64,000 bases of DNA from Phylloscopus collybita (Eukaryota > Chordata > Aves > Passeriformes > Phylloscopidae). Below, piece after piece: positions 26,601 through 40,200 of the stretch. The stretch lies in the NCBI GenBank assembly GCA_027886175.1, contig JAJNNQ010000006.1, positions 1,612,001 to 1,676,000 of the forward strand, in the 5' to 3' direction. The translations under genes and the position numbers were made by a program. The notes beneath the pieces are model-generated. The model saw nothing but the letters and a program-made list of their open reading frames with translations, was not told where the DNA came from and searched no databases. Numbering within the stretch: position 1 is the stretch's first letter; each line of letters opens with the position of its first letter.

Positions 26601-27780
26601 CTTTCACCAATGAACTGACTTGCTTTAGTTACTGTGAAATCATTTTTATTATCCTTCTGTCCAAAAATGTTGGAGGTAGCTAAAATCATTTTGGTGCACC
26701 TCCTGAAAGATCATGAATTATTGAAGACTGGAGCTAGAGTGGTTGCACAAAGAAAAAGACAAATAGTGAGGATACTTCCACAGTTATTGAGAAGATGGCT
26801 TGAAGGGAATGCAGGAGCTCTGGAAAGATCTGCAGGATTGTATCTTAATGATGGCAATGGTGGAAAAGACCAAGGCCAACTCACCAAACATTGAAATATT
26901 TAATTGGGTAATAACAACGTATGGAGATGCCAACTGAGTCCATGAGGGAGATGCAGATGATGCTTTGTGGCACAGCTCCTGGATCCCAGCTTGCTCTGCC
27001 AGGTGCTTAAGGCCCCTGCTGAAAGGATACCCATATCCTGTTGAGCGTGATGTGGACTAGTGGTTAAATAATACATCAGGATCAGAAGAAACATAACAAA
27101 TCGGAGCTTGCAAAGGACTTTTTTTATCTCAATTTTTTATCTCAAATGGGAATCACACTGCTTCTTCCCCAGCTGCGAGTAAAATAAACCCAACTGGGAA
27201 TCTGGCAGTCCTCTACTTAATTCAAGAAACCTGACCTGCTGTCAGTAACTCAGCACTTTAAGCCTCTCTTAGGTGATCAATTTGCCGCCTGCAGCGGTTT
27301 CTTCCACAGAAATTCCCACTGACGCCAGTGCGGGAAGCACTCAACAATTACAGGCTGGCCCACTGTTGAACACGGTAACTAGGTGCTGATGATTTCAGCA
27401 GGTATTTCTGTCTGTTCATGCCACTGGCAGTTTTACAAGGCACAACATCTTTGTTCTTGGCCCAGTGGAGACTAGAAGGCCTCCCACCACCCAGTATTAA
27501 GAACAAAGGACGGACTGGACTAGTAGCAGCAAGACTGGACCCAGAGCCCCCTGAAGCATTGGCTCCAAGACACCAACACAGAGTAGTATTAAAATACTTA
27601 TATTTTGTATTGTGAAGCTCTCAATACTATTTTAAATACGATTCTAAGTTCAGCTATATTCAGACTTTATAAAAACCAAGCAAACAAAAGCCATGCATAA
27701 AAACTACTGCAGCATACTTCCCTGAATGTGATTCCTTTCTTATAGCTCTGTCATCTGTCCTCCCCACTGGGTCTCATTGC
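23626..27780. other. intergenic sequence without a recognised gene
   Basis: Apart from the GGA tract, only short frames without motifs are present. No CR1 end, LTR end or RNA gene could be recognised between the second LTR and the CR1 copy that begins near 27,781. Confidence 0.65.
24491..24535. repeat. G/GGA-rich purine tract
   Basis: Runs of G pass into about six GGA units on the plus strand. The tract can form G-quadruplex or triplex structures. It lies in otherwise ordinary intergenic sequence with no promoter or CpG clustering nearby. Confidence 0.85.
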
Positions 27781-28740
27781 ATAGGACAATTCAGGTTGGG
27801 AGGGACTTCAGGAGGCCCTTGGGCTTACTTGCTGCTCAAAGCAAGGCCACATGCAGGGTCAGAACAGTGGATCTTGAAAAGCTCCCAAGAGGTTGAGTAT
27901 GCACAACCTCTCTGGGCAAACTGTGGCACTGCTGGATTGTGGGGTGAAACAGTATTATTTATGTCCAATCTCCACCTCCCTTTTCAACTTGTGCCCCTTT
28001 TTTCTCAACCTCCTGCCATGCATGACTGTGGAGAGCCTGAACCCATGTTCTTTATGACCTTATTATGCTGAAGGGCTGCTCTAAGGTCCCAGCAGCACTT
28101 TCCTTCTTCAGGGTTAACAAGGCCTACTCCCTCAGCCTCTCCTCACAGGGCAAGTGCTCCAGCCCCTGAACACTGGGGTGGCCTTTGCTGGACCTGCTGT
28201 GGTTGGCCAATGTCCATCCTGTTCAGAGGTCTCCACACCAGATGCCACAGCACCGTGTGGTTGGCTGAGAAGTGCTGTTTCTGCTGATCTGGTGACCAAG
28301 CTACTGTTCACAGAGCTGGGAGGCTGCTGTCCCTCTCTGCTGCCAGGATATGCCACCAGTTCTGGTTCTTGCTGTGCCCCAGGCCCCTTTCAGCAGAATT
28401 TCTCCCCAGCCTGGCATTCCTGTCCCTAGAACTTCAAGGGGCACTTCCTTCCCAGGCACCTGGCTCTGCACCCACCCTTGTGAAATTTCATGAAGGGTTC
28501 CTGCCACCCTGTTCCTGCAGCCTCTCCAGGTCCCCCGAAATGCCAGCTCTTCCCTCCAGTGTAAAGAGTGGTTCACATCATTTGGCACCACTGGTAAACT
28601 TGATGAGAGCTCAGTCTCCTTCTCCAGGTCACCAACAAGTTTGTTGAACAAGAAAGACCCAGGACAAACCAGCCTTTCCAAAGAGTAAGCCCCTTAACCA
28701 CTTCCATCTGCTCCCAGCCATGCCAACAGCTTCTTATCTA
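27781..28740 (-). mobile_element. CR1 LINE fragment, about 0.95 kb
   Basis: The plus-strand text runs through CR1 3'-end landmarks in reverse order: CAGGTTGGGAGGGACTTCAG near 27,790, CAGCCTCTCCTCACAGGGCA near 28,134, GTGCTCCAGCCCCTGAACA near 28,154, and a GGTCACCAACAAGTTTGTTG block near 28,626 that belongs further inside the element. The element is therefore minus-oriented and truncated at its 5' end. It is diverged and its reverse-transcriptase frame is broken. The boundary near 28,740 is approximate. Confidence 0.75.
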
Positions 28741-28787
28741 TTGAGCTCTTCACTAGAATTTTGTTTATGCTTTTTTCATTATATTAC

Positions 28788-29006
28788 AGAATCACAGAAT
28801 GGTTTGGGTTGAAAGGGACATTAAAGATCCTCTAGTCCAAGCCCCCTGCCATGCGCAGGGACACCTTCCACCAGACCAGGTTGCTCAAGCCCCAGTCCAG
28901 CCTGGCCTTGAACACTTCCAGGGATGGGGCATCTACAACTACTCTCAACAACCTGTACCAGTGCCTCACTAATTCCATAGTGAGGAATTTCTTCTTAACA
29001 TTGTAT
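28788..29006 (-). mobile_element. CR1 LINE 3' fragment
   Basis: The segment begins at the element's 3' end with ACAGAATCACAGAATGG, two copies of the 8-bp CR1 terminal repeat, and continues through GGTTTGGGTTGAAAGGGACA and GCCTGGCCTTGAACACTTCC. It is less diverged than the neighbouring copy, so it probably inserted later and is a separate event. It is 5'-truncated, as usual for CR1. Confidence 0.92.
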
Positions 29007-32000
29007 TAGTCAAATTGTATTCACTGGAACGTTTAGGACCTCTACTATTCTTTGCACTATAAACTGTTGACTCACCTGCCAGATGTAAGGAACACCCAAG
29101 TTGCCCAGAACAAATCCAACAGTCAGGAGAAATCACTGCATTCAGAACCATGCTTTATGTAATATTTATACAATATAGTAATTTTGGGTAACTTCGCCAC
29201 TATTTAAAACTAGAGTTTATTAGATGTAATATTTGCTATAGTAAAAAAAATCCAGCTAATTAACATCTCCTTGTATAAGCAAGTATATAAATAAGGAAAT
29301 TGCAAGAGCACAGTAGGGCAATTACTCTGTGTTCCATAACTACCTCTTGAAAAATCTTAAGAATGTTAATCTGATGTTACCATTGTCAAAATTATATTTC
29401 TCATTCTAAGTATAGTTTTGCGATTTCCTACTAATAAAGGAAGTAGGTGTATTGCTAACTAGGCTGACAATTCAAGTACTCACAAGTATCCATGGTTCAT
29501 TGACCATTAACAATCAGTAAGACATCAGATGATTTAGAATTCTCTCCCTCCTACTCAATGTCCCCAGAGCAAAATACAAAAGCATATTTTAAATATAGCT
29601 TAAATTTTAATCATTTGCAAACAGAAAATTTTATTTGCACAACATCACAAAAAGCTGTCATTTTTTATTTTTGCCTCATTTAAAAAAAGTTGGGTACAAG
29701 GATCTTGTGTTGATGACACAATACAGTATGATGACAGAAAAACACTATTACTTTAAAAGACTTGTAACTACACTGTATGTATTCATACCAGAGCAATACT
29801 GAGAATAAACTCAATAAAACACAAAAATTGGAGACATTCGGGTGGTGTGTGTTGATTTTTTTTTAACTGGCTTCCTATTTATGCACGTAATTAAACTAAG
29901 ACCTCTAATTTACTTTGGTATTATTTTTGTTGTCTTCATCTGATTTGGAAAATTTAGTAAACAAAAAAAAACCCACAAAACAAAACAAAACAAATCAAGA
30001 AAAGTATTCTGTTTTAGAAGTGTGCTCCAGTACAGATGCAAAATTCTACACAGGATCCAGAAAAGCTCTGTGTGTGTATAAACACGTGCATGCTTATACA
30101 TACATGTACATAAAACCTGTTGCTTGAGGGCAATTGCTGAAATGACAAAGTTCAAAAGTCCCAAGATTGTGGTGGTGATGATCCAAATTCATTAATATGG
30201 CTTTGCAATCTACACACAAAAACCTGCTGCTTATGACTCAAGGAAAACATTTATTTTGTCATCACAATTCAACTAAAAATTCTGGAAAGTTTAGCTGGCC
30301 ATTTAGTGCCAGTCTATCATGCTGCTTGCCAAAGTCAGACTAGTATACAGAAGCTCACAGAAGGTCTGAATTAAAGGAAAAACCCTAAAGACCAACCTAT
30401 GGGAAGTGAGTCTCCTTAAGAAGTCAGTAATACCTCAGCTGGTGAATTTCCTTAAGTGGTTTAGAAGACGTTTCACAGGTTGAAGCTGACCTGAGCTCAG
30501 TACTCAGGCCCAGGAATCTCGCAGGCTTTATGAGCCTTACATGTTGCAGCAAGACACAGCTGCAGCAGGAAGCAGCTCAAGTGCTGTCCCCTCCTCAGCC
30601 CAGCTTCATCACCAGTCTCACCTGAATAGCAGATCAGATATTTTGATTTTCACACCCAGGCTGATGAGGCACCCTACAACCAGAGATAGCAGATCAGGCT
30701 TTTTAGGGAACTGAAGATATCAGACACCCAATCTGTTGGTTTAAGGACGACAGAAGTGTTGAACTGAGCAAAGACCTTGCAAGAAGAAAGTAATTTTACA
30801 CCTATACAGAAGCAAAAATCCAAGCACACAGGACAGTAAATTTTTACCTTTAAAACTACCTAGATCAGGCAAAGGTTTTGTGAACTGTGCCTCACATGTT
30901 AACATGAACCCAAACATGTTGTCTCAGTCCCATCCTAAGCCAGGAGAAGTTTTTCAAGTGGCATTCATGCATAGGCAGATAACCAGATTTCACTGGGTGT
31001 TTTTGCAGACCCATCCCTATCTCTGCTGTATGAAGGGTAAAGAATCAAACTCCCAAGAACTAAGAGCAAAAACCAAGCAGATGAGCAAGCCCTGCTTCAT
31101 TAAATTGGGAATCACCGACAGCAATGCCATATAAATGCATTCAGTTCTGCCTGACTTCTGAAGCTGTCGAGGATATCTGGGACTGGTTATCATCCAAGTA
31201 GAAAAACACCTGGAAAAGCCCAAGCTAAGAAGTTACAGATGAACATTTTCTGAACATTAAAGCAACACATGAAAAATGAGTCTGCTTGTACTACAGATGG
31301 ACAGAAATTGCACCAGCATAAATCAACCTCTATGCACTTTTCTTACACAAAAAACACTTACCCATCTGACAAGTAAAGAAAATAGTCTCAAGAGGCTGAA
31401 TATTTTTAAGATTAAATTACTGGGCTATGTTTTTAAAAATAGTAGCATCCTGTTCTTCCTAGCCCAGCTGAGCACCAATCCAGGTGCTGTTTTACAAGGC
31501 AGTATCCAAAGAAATTCCTCAGCCTGCCATGTTGGCTATCAGCAACAACAAATCGAGCAGCACTTCCATGATTTGCCTTTCCCTGTCCTATATTCATCCT
31601 TCTAAACATCACTTAGTAGGTAATGCAAGCTATGCAAGTGAACAGACAAGAAAAAAAATTGCTATTGTATATGTGATGCTTTCACAACTGCTCCTCATTA
31701 GCTTCATTCATTTTACAGCATTTTCCAGAGATAGGATGAGCCAGTTAATCTGCTGAATTTTTTAATTTGTTAATTTATCAAATTTGTTAACTAGTCAATA
31801 GTCTGAAAAAAAATGGAGAAAGCAGAACTAGAACTCGGTTTTATTTCTTTTTGTTAAGGACAATCTCTCTCATAACTGAAAGGCAGAAAAAAGTGTCCAA
31901 AATAATCAGATATAAATGATTGCATCAGGAAGGAAATTATCAACAATAGACTCTCACAGGAAAAAAAAAAAAAAACAAAACAAAACAAACAACCCTCTAC

Positions 32001-33799
32001 TTCTTAAAAAGGCATGGGAAGTTCATTTTTAAGAACAGAGCAAGAAGCCATCTTTAATGCATTTATTTTAACTGAGACTTTAGATCAGCTCTCTGCAGCT
32101 CATTTTACTGAGAAAAAAAAGGCAGCCATATGAAAACAACAGTTAGTCAGTTCAAAATCATTAAGCAGAATGCTTTTACCACCTACCATTCACATAATTT
32201 TTGATTTTGCACAATGATTCATATCACTTACAGATTCCACTTCAGAAAATTAGGAACCTCACCGTTTCACTTGTCTCCTCCCAAAACGAAAACTCCTGAT
32301 TCTGTTTTTTGCCAATACAGACTGATATACCAGAGAAAAGAATAAATAACCCTAAGTGTGCCTTTATTGATGGCTGCTCTTTTAACAAGAACCAGTTAAA
32401 GTTATTGCATAGGAATAAACTATTTTCATTCAAGTTTCTTGTATTAGAGCACTAGTTATATGATGCAACTGTAGTACTTGTATTGTGTATGCTGTTCCCA
32501 GGCAGGTTTCTCCTGGTGGTCTTTTTTGCTTTATCCAGTGAAATTGTGCCATATGTCTTGCAACTCTAATTGCAATAAAGTCTCTAAAGTACTTAGAATT
32601 AGTATTATCTTTTAAGGTCAACTTAAAAATTTTCATTTCCCTTTAATGAAAGTAAGGGCATTGTGACAAAGTGTGAGGAACCTGATAAAAATAATTTGTA
32701 CTTTTTTTTCCTTTCAAGGAAAAATGCACATAATCTGAACATCTACCACTGGATGAACTACAAATGCATGTTCTGGTGAATAAATAATTAAAGCATCCAA
32801 CCTCATATTAACTGCTCTTAGCCTCTTACCTCTGGCTAAATAACCTAGAAAATGGAGTATCTAAATTTTGTATTTGTAGCACTTCAGTAAGCTGTTTGCT
32901 GTACCTCTAATGATAGAGTTTGAATGGACACGAGAAGTTTTTTCAGTCTTGCACTGAATGCACTAGATTGTCTATGCTTAGGAGATTCAATTCAACTGCA
33001 GACAACCTAATGGTAATAATCTGCAGCAGCCAGGTGCCCTAAATAGCACCTACCCTGAGCCGTCAATTAAAATTTGTTCTCTCTAAAGTCTGAGATCCAT
33101 GACTTCGGGATTCCCCAAAGCCAGCACTAGATTGCAAGGATGCTACATAAGGACGGGGGTATGTATGCTCTGGGATATGAAGCATAATGCAGAAATGTGA
33201 GCATTACTGGAGAACTAACTAAGCTGGAAGTGCTCCTGGAGCCATGTGTAAAGCAGGTGCTCTCCTGTTTGTTCCCTGCTGTATCAGTCCTACACCAGGC
33301 TCACAGGACTGGGCTAACCTGGACAAGCAGCAGCCTTGAAAATCCATCTGATCCGTGCCACATGGGCCTACGTTCTTCAATCCCACTGCCATGGAAACCT
33401 TGCAGAAAACTCCACGTTTACCCCAACTGCTAGAGATTAAACGTACTCTGTGACTAAGTAAAAGCATGTCTAAATAATTACTTGACAATTTCAGAGATCC
33501 TTTAATATGTAAAAAAAGTAACCAAACCAAAGAATCCTCCCTCACAGCTCCAAGCCCTATAAATACACTAGTGGAAGCTGCAGTCTGTAGTTCCATCAGT
33601 CATTTTGTACTGAGTTGCAGCTCTCAAATGGCACCCATGAAGAAACCCTACTACTTCACAAACGAACAGATTCAAGCGCAAGTTGGTGCTGAAAACTTGA
33701 AAACAGGGTCTGGCATATTTTCTGTGACTCAATGCACTGGCACAGATTTTATGGTGACCCTAAAGATAGGATTGTTTTTTACTAATGAAGAAACAACCC
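29007..33799. other. intergenic sequence downstream of DNAJC15
   Basis: This A/T-rich stretch contains small A/C-rich patches (about 29,963-29,997 and 31,960-31,992). Overlapping AATAAA words at 29,802-29,820 on the plus strand could serve as a polyadenylation site for a plus-strand transcript, but no exon leads into it. No gene is recognised. Confidence 0.65.
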
Positions 33800-33815
33800 T
33801 ATATTAAAGACTGTT

Positions 33816-33828
33816 TTTAATTTTTATT
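33816..33828 (-). terminator. DNAJC15 polyadenylation signal cluster
   Basis: On the minus strand AATAAA lies at 33,828-33,823 and is followed directly by ATTAAA at 33,821-33,816. A U/G-rich stretch follows at about 33,790-33,800. This is the first canonical AATAAA after the DNAJC15 stop codon. Cleavage would fall roughly 10-30 bases further along the minus strand. Confidence 0.55.
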
Positions 33829-33951
33829 TTAAAAGATCCAAAATTTAACAAAAGGAAGAAAAATACTTCTGGAAAAAACACAGTTAAAAGAACTTTTTCA
33901 GAGCTTGTAAGGGATTATAATTCAGTAATATATAGTACACTAAAATTGGGA

Positions 33952-34025
33952 CAGAATCATAGAACATCTTGAGTTGGAAGGAACCCATAAGGACCATCAT
34001 TCCAACTCCCTGCTCCTTGCAGGGG
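33952..34025 (-). mobile_element. short CR1 3' fragment within the DNAJC15 3' UTR
   Basis: AGAATCATAGAACATCTTGA, GAGTTGGAAGGAACC and CATTCCAACTCCCTGCTCCT follow the CR1 3' end in reverse order, so the element lies on the minus strand and is sense relative to DNAJC15. Only about 75 bases remain. If the distal polyadenylation cluster is used, it is part of the mature mRNA. Confidence 0.75.
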
Positions 34026-34207
34026 CATAACTGTACAGAACTTTACATAACTGTAGAAGATTTCAATTTGCTTTTAAATAATCTTAGCATTTTAATTATG
34101 ATAATAAATATGAACAATCAATGTTAAGAAACTGTGCAGAGCAAGCAGACATGGAAGTTATTGCACAATGTATCTGCTAAATCTCCTATGACCCAAGGCT
34201 TCGGGTT

Positions 34208-34278
34208 TCAGTTTTTGGCACTGGATTCCAACAAGTCTTTTGCTTCATTTATTTTTGTTGCTAAGTAAGGTGATCCAC
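34208..34278 (-). CDS. DNAJC15: DNAJC15 coding exon 6 (C-terminus and stop)
   Basis: After a CTTCTCAG acceptor this exon completes Gly126 and encodes residues 127-148, ending in [14 protein letters not shown] and a TGA stop at 34,210-34,208. This is helix III of the J domain and the end of the protein. The last few residues differ from human, as expected for a variable tail. Confidence 0.95.
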
Positions 34279-37200
34279 CTGAGAAGAGAAAGCAGAAAGG
34301 AATATTGTTTACACATTAGTATTAAGTACCAAACTACCTCACTTGCAGCATTTATTACTCATTTTTATTAGCTCTTTCCTACACAGATCCTTTTGATACA
34401 AATGACATTGATAAGAAGTAAACTAGTGGATAAGGAAACATGAGAAATGTAATCAAAACTGAAATCTGAAATCACTTTACATCCTGTGATTTAGATCTGC
34501 AGTGGGATGCTACTGCAAACGTATGCAAAGTCAGCAGTCCTGAACATTCACTCAAACATAACAACTATTACTTCCACCCATCCTAAAAACTGAGAGGTAA
34601 AATTTTAAAATAACTTTGACAAAGAATGATTCTGCAAGCATCTCCTGTGTGAGATGCCCAGAGTTACCAGCCAGAAAACATCACATTAAAGCTATTTAAA
34701 CATGGTATGCCTTCTAGTGCTGAACACTGTCATTGCTCTACACTCCATCTAACAATCTGATTACAGTTCAGCAGTCTTTTTGTGCTTGGGTTTTTTTTCA
34801 TTCTCCCCTTGAGTGCCAACCATCTGCCCAGAGTCACCAAAAACAATACTGCAAGGTCTGCATCAGTCACTTACCACTTACTATAATACATGTATATTTT
34901 TATGTGAAAATGTGATTCCAGCACTGGAATACTGTGAACTACATAGCCTTTTACAAGGCATTTGTTCAACTTTATTTTTTTCATTCACCATTTCATTCAT
35001 TCTATTAATCAGAAAAGACAATGTTAAAAGAAACATGCAGAGCTAGCTGTAGACATATACAAATAAAAAGGTGAGGCTTGCTTAAAGACTTCTTTAGGAC
35101 ATTGCTGCAGGAATCCAAATCAGTATAAAGTCATTTCATGGTGTAGTAAAACAACAGGAAAAAAAAAGTAATTATTTTCCATGGTTTGGTGTTGTTTGAG
35201 TATTGTAGTTCTAATAGGTGAGCCACACTGGAGGAAAGTGAGGCAGGGCAAGGTATGTGTAATGAATTGATTACTGAAAACATAATTTATTTTTTATTTT
35301 TTTTAAATCAAGTAGCTTTGTAGCAAGGAGTAGGATTACTATATTGACTGCTGTTTCTTTCACAGAGTAGGTAAGAGGATCAAACAAACAGTAAAGACTA
35401 AAAGCTGCAATAAACAATGTATTTCAAGTAATTTTTAAATGTGCCTTGATTTTCTACATGTCTAGAATATGGGATCTTAAAGTAAATTCAAATCTGTTGG
35501 AAGTGTTTTCACTACATTTACATCCTTAAGTGCCATATTAATTTTGTAGCCCTCCAATGAGAGGAAATTCAATCTCATGATTGCCTAAGTGTTTGTTTAT
35601 AATTAAGGCAAGTCCAAAAGGTTTCTCTCTTCCTTTTTTTTCTGTCAGGAAATGTTCTTTAATAAAATTTGCCATTGATAACTTAACAAACAATGTATCA
35701 ATATAAAAGCACTTTAAAACTGAACTGTAAAGATTAAAAAGCAACCATTTCAGTAGTACTCACTGGGGATGGTATTATGCAGATTTCTATGTATTTCTTA
35801 TTTATTTCTAATATTTCTCTCTCCAAGTTTGGATCTCAGAACACATGTAACTTAAAATCTGCAATTACTGCTCTTTCTTCTATCAACTCCAGGTGGTAAA
35901 ATATTATTTTAGAATTACATTATACCATTGAATATTATTCTTAAATGAACATCTGTGCTACCCACAGCCAGAAGTGATCTATACACAAGCAAACAAGCCT
36001 CTCTGTGATGCCACATGCTCAAAATTACTCCAGGCCCTCACTCTGCAGCTGAAGATATTACACAAGGTTTTTTTCTACAGCCGTGCCAGAAGAGCTTCAG
36101 GGGCATCGAGAGGCACAAATCCCTTCAACTGGTGCTCCCACTGAGAAAATGCTCTGTGTCACACTATCACACAGGAGGGCTCACTACATCCATCCAAACC
36201 TACACTGTGCCCAGCTTCAGGGGCATTAAAACTCTAAGAGTGCAGCATTAAAATCTTTGTTACGTTTGTTAAGATTTTCCTAACAGGAACCATCTCTTCA
36301 GATCTACGCAATATCCACATGGAGATTCACAACTCACTCTGGCTCACGTGTCCACATACTGCTGCAACAAACTTAGTTGTTCACTATTAATAAAACTTCA
36401 CCTAATAGGGACTCTGGTGGTTAAGAGACTTTTGACCAGTGTAATATTTTAGAAATGAAGAGAATTTACTTTCTAGGTCTGTGCAGCTTATACATTAGAA
36501 AAAGAGTAAAAAACTTAAGTTTGAAATCAAACAAGCAGGACAGCTTTAAAACTAAACTAAGGGGTGAAGAGAGAAAAGCATCAACTAAACACTTCCCATG
36601 GCCAGTGGACATACCTAGTTTTTCATTTTCTTAAAATGAGGGGAGCCTGTAATTCTGTCAAAAAGATATAAAAACCCTCTGATTTCCCCTTTTGACTTCT
36701 GAAATACAGTGCAACTCTTCACCATCTGTTATTTTAAAGTAGAAACAGCAATGAACATATGGGCTTTCTTTCTCAACCAGCTGTAGTGTAGTTAAAGTTA
36801 TAATAATAGCCTTTCTCTAAGATAAATTTACATTAAAAATCCGGCCAGTAAAGCAACAGTGCCCAGCTTTACATTCTTTCCAAGTGAATTCCATAAAGTC
36901 TGAAATTCATCAATGATGTACTTAGTAACTGCAAAACATTTCCCCACAGAAAGTTACTTTCATGCATGCAACCGGTCCATAACAGTTCAAAACAGAAATT
37001 GTAGTTTAATGTAAGATTTTATAGCTTATTTTTCATTATTTTTCAAGAAGTTTTTGCGAAGTGTGGAAAACTGGTCCCCGAGCTCGTAGTTTTAACTGAA
37101 GCAGCACAAGTACAGAAAACAACTTGAAAGAAAAATGAGTAAAACAGGTTCATAAAGCTCAGTTTAACTGAGAGAAGACACACAGAAGCTCGTCAATAAA

Positions 37201-40200
37201 CAACAAACGTTTCACTTCACGTGGTTATTCACACAGTCAGAAAACTTCAAGGATCTCATTTAAGCCTCTTCCTTACTAGCCCTACTTAAGAAAAGTAATA
37301 ATTATTTACCTTTATCAGGATGATTCAAAATCATGATTTTCCTATGCGCTGTTCTGATTTTGTCCCTGCCAGCAGATGGACTGCAAAAACAAATTGAAGT
37401 GCTTACAAGAAATGCCAGAGCACTCAGGCTAAAAATTAACAGTTTATACTGGCTTCAAAAATAATTAAAACTTGAGATTTTCACCATCTTGTGGACAAAA
37501 CATAAAACTGCATCTCTGAGGAGGCAACAACAACAAAGGCATGTAAGGTAAAGAGAACGACATTTTTCAAAAGCCTGTGTATTTGACACATACAAATATC
37601 TTTCAGGTTTTTGTGAAATGCAATACATCCACCCATTTAAAATAAAAAATTTGAGGGGGGGAAAATAGGATAGCCACAGCAGTTCTAGGGTATATCTGGT
37701 TGGTTATTTTAGCATTAAATGCAGAAAACACAAATTTTCTTCCAAGAAAATAAGTATTTTTATGACCAGTGACAAAACAACAAATATTTAATATTATCAC
37801 ATTTTGTTCTACTGTAAATATTTTTATAGCAGCTATAAATATTTTTTCTTTCTGCTGGGGCCTGAAAAGAAATGCCTGCATGTGTTATTTTTGCAAAGCT
37901 GTTTAACGTGTTACATTCAGGGACACGTTGATTTACAGGTGCTACCTACATAATGTTGTTTACTTCAATGACATACATAAAATATGTACTTGGCCTAAAT
38001 TAAATACAGAATATGTACCTTACTAGACAAATAACCACTTATGGATGCAGTATGCCAACACAGTAAGGCTCTTGTAGGCAAAAGGACAGTTTGAATGGTT
38101 CAGTTTTTTGTAATTTGTTAGTATGCAGAAATGAATCAGTGTTTTCCACTTCAGGTGACTTCTTAATCAGTGATGATTCAATTAATTAATCTTTCTGTAG
38201 ATACAGCTTGAATGCAAGGTATCAGCCCAACTAAATTCCCGAGGTAAACAACCTCTCTAATTATTATTCTGTCACAGTGAAATTAGGGTATGTTGCAAAA
38301 ATAGTTCACAGAACTGCACAAGAAAAGAATACTTCAATTGAACAGAAAGTAACCTAGAAAGTAAAAACAAACAGAGGGTGAAAGGTCTTGGATTATATAA
38401 AGAAAAACAGGAATGATTTATCACACAACTATAAATAACAATCATCTATATTTTGATTTGTAAAGCCGTTTTTAACACTAAAAAAGCAAAGCTGTTATAT
38501 CACATTTAGAACCTCAGATGGCCAAATCATGACTGGGGAAAAGTGGCAATTGCGTATTACAGAAGATCGTGCAGGTCTGCTCAAAGAAACAACTGTGAAA
38601 AGAGGGGTTTACTTCAGATTTGTTATGCCACACTGGGTTCTAAAGATTCTTTAGCACTAGGAAAAAAAAAAAAAGTAATGTCAAAATCACATTCTCCTTG
38701 ACTCGCAGTCTGAGTCACACCAACGTCATGCTGCCTTCTAACATCACCAACTGGCCAAGAAGTCTATCACTGTGGTGGGAACACCTGATAAGCTGGAGGG
38801 CAGGGCTGACATTCAGAGGCACCTGAGAGGCTGCAAGAAATGGCTCATGGGAATCCTCCCCGTGCAGAGCCTGCAGAGCCTGGTACTTGGGATGAAGTCT
38901 CCCTTGCAGTGCTAGAGGCTGAGAAATGCCTGGCTCAGGAGTGGCTCTGTTGAAAGGGACCCAGGGGTGCAGCAAGAACAATTCTCCACTGCAGTTACCA
39001 TGCCTTCAATCCAAACAAAAGTCACAAGTTTTACAAGCATTTTATTGTTTGCTGTTTAGTTTAGGCAGAGTATTAGAATAATTTATAAGCCATTAGAAGT
39101 CTTTTACAAAAAAAGTTACAGTTTCAGCAAGAGTACTCCACATTCTTGCAACATGCATCTGCTTCGTTCAATACTTGCTAAAGTAAAAACATATTGATGA
39201 AACACACCTACCTTACACCTAAAATAAGACTTGCTTCTCGCCTACTCATTTTCTGTTCAAATCCTCCTTTATAGTATGATGAAAGACTCTAACAAGAAAA
39301 AAGGGGAAAAAGCAATAATTAGTTCATGCACAAGGTGCCAGGAACTAAACTGTAGTTATATGACCTCATTCAGAGCATTACATTCATCTATAATTTATTT
39401 CAAAGGCATAGAATGACTGGAAAGCAGATAATATGAAAGGACTTTTCCTGAGTGGTAACACATACAAAAACCAACTCAAAAATAACTACCTGTGTTTTCA
39501 CAATCTTCTACTGTTAATAAGAGATGTTAATAGCTACAACCATTAAAATCCTGCCTCCAGGCAAAACAGTCCAGAATCAAAGTACATACTAGCACAGGAT
39601 GGTACAGTGCATTTCTTGGGGAGCACATGGGAGGGAAAGTAGGATAATTGTTGAGAACAGCAGTGGTACCATCGCAATGGAAAATGCCAAAAGTGACACT
39701 ACTTTGGTATCCATGGATGTTATGGACAGTAACTCCAGACATTTCTACAAAGAAAGTAGGTAAAAGACCCCAATAGAGATAAGAATAGATTTCCATGTGA
39801 AGGAATGTTACTTCAAAAAAATATATCATGAGTTCTTTGAAGGAACACTGAAAAATAAAGAAAAAGAAAACAAGGGGAAAAAAAAGGTTGCTTAGCACAA
39901 AGCCACAACCTCTATTTCAGGAAACCACTGAGCTGGAGAACAGTGGAAAATAGTGAAGTATATGGGGAAATCCTAAGCCTTTACATCCTCCCTTCAGAAC
40001 CAATGACTGACAACTGTTAGATACAGGATCTGGCGTTAACTTTTTTAAACTCATTGTCATAGGAAACTTTATCCATTGTTTTAATAAGAGAAGAAAAAAC
40101 AGCGGGAAAAGAACATTAAAAAGGAGATGGAAATGAGAGCAAATCATTACAGCAATTATCATAGAGAATAGGTTGAAAGTAGATTTGTCCATATATCTAT

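Larger units (their letters stand above)
33800..34207 (-). other. DNAJC15: probable DNAJC15 3' UTR
   Basis: This stretch follows the DNAJC15 stop and reaches a cluster of polyadenylation signals about 380 bases downstream. It is A/T-rich and contains a CR1 fragment (about 33,952-34,025) in the sense orientation. A weaker ATTAAA candidate at 34,096-34,091 could give a shorter UTR of about 130 bases. No transcript data support either end. Confidence 0.6.

Noticed and set aside
28301..28681. 126-codon minus-strand frame
   Set aside because: It lies inside a diverged CR1 copy and does not read as CR1 reverse transcriptase or any other known protein.
29802..29820. Polyadenylation signals marking the 3' end of ENOX1 on the plus strand
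   Set aside because: AATAAA words are frequent in A/T-rich DNA, and no upstream plus-strand exon or 3' UTR could be recognised.
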